NCBI GenBank assembly: GCA_905221605.1
Contig: CAJNDS010001879.1
Span: 115,291-179,290 of the forward strand
Length of the DNA stretch: 64,000 bases
Direction of reading: 5' to 3'
Source of the DNA: Symbiodinium natans
Taxonomy: Eukaryota > Sar > Dinophyceae > Suessiales > Symbiodiniaceae
Positions 63,625 through 64,000 of this stretch are shown here, in pieces (position 1 is the first letter of the stretch; each line of letters opens with the position of its first letter). Under the pieces are notes generated by a model. That model worked only from the letters and a program-made list of their open reading frames with translations. It was not told the DNA's origin and ran no database searches. The position numbers and the translations under genes were made by a program.

Positions 63625-64000
63625 GTGTTGAGGGCTTAGGGTTTAGGGTTTAGGTGTTAATGAGGGCTTAGGGTTTAGGGGTAAGGGGTCAACTGGGGTT
63701 ATGGATATGCGACTTGGAGCATGTGTGTGTGTGTCTTGCTTTCTTAAATCAGGACCCTAAACAATGAAACGATGAACAGCCCCCAACTCAATTTATCTGT
63801 TTCCCCCCCCACAGAGAAATGGTACACCCTATCAATAAACCCAACACATCCTGTAAACACCATACACCCCATAAACCCTATAGACCCGATAAGCCAAATG
63901 AACACGCATAAGCCCCATGAACCCGATAAGCGCTTTAAACCCCAAGTCCAAGATTCTAATAGCTGACAATAGTCCTTATCTTGCTCGTAAAATTAAAGAC

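Noticed and set aside
1-64000. tRNA, rRNA, snRNA and listed-agent or toxin genes
   Set aside because: None recognised by eye on either strand; small RNA genes cannot be excluded without a covariance-model search.

Overview
The window looks like nuclear DNA of a dinoflagellate. This is an inference with three supports. Coding sequence is cut into very small exons. Where reading frames fix the splice sites, many introns start with GC or GA instead of GT and end in AG|G. The DNA is filled with plant/alveolate-type telomere repeats (TTTAGGG/CCCTAAA) far from any chromosome end. The genus cannot be told from the sequence. Most long open frames are artefacts of these repeats; the real genes had to be assembled from exons by frame, phase and family motifs.

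Layout. 1-5.4 kb: telomere-type arrays with small exon-like islands and a tandem GCCTTCGTCGAA repeat. 5.6-11.8 kb: a 13-exon gene on + for a secreted, probably GPI-anchored beta-propeller-like protein of the choice-of-anchor I family. 11.8-41 kb: dozens of interstitial telomere arrays, short palindromic elements of at least eight families, simple repeats, and exon islands; three or four short exon chains join in phase but their proteins are not recognised. 41.4-43.3 kb: one intronless gene for a membrane-anchored METTL24/FkbM-like methyltransferase with an internal duplication. 43.3-46.4 kb: more telomere arrays. 46,401-46,500: a 100-N assembly gap. 46.5-49.1 kb: an AT-rich palindromic satellite. 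49.6-51.4 kb: a tandem repeat of about 113 bp. 51.5-56.1 kb: an intron-dense lysine-rich gene or genes with no telomere arrays. 56.1-58.9 kb: an A-B-A-B duplication of about 1.25 kb. 59-60 kb: degenerate telomere-like minisatellite. 60.4-63.6 kb and beyond the right edge: the motor domain of a kinesin, spread over small exons.

The most unusual system is intron birth. (1) In the choice-of-anchor gene, intron 12 (11224-11296) is little more than CCCTAAA-type repeats between two exact copies of a 12-bp exon sequence; without splicing the frame stops. (2) The same arrangement, a telomere array between direct repeats, occurs at 40645-40764 (29 bp exact), 33695-33845 (39 bp, nearly identical) and, less perfectly, at 17263-17490 and 22699-22919. 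Telomere DNA seems to have entered staggered breaks and, in genes, become introns. (3) A separate short inverted-repeat family supplies intron 4 of the choice-of-anchor gene and the third visible kinesin intron, so it behaves as an introner; further copies lie at 3.8, 19.3 and 26.2 kb. Several other introns have 4-8 bp direct repeats at their splice sites. Introner elements are established in dinoflagellates; telomere repeats acting as introners with long target duplications are, as far as I know, not an established category.
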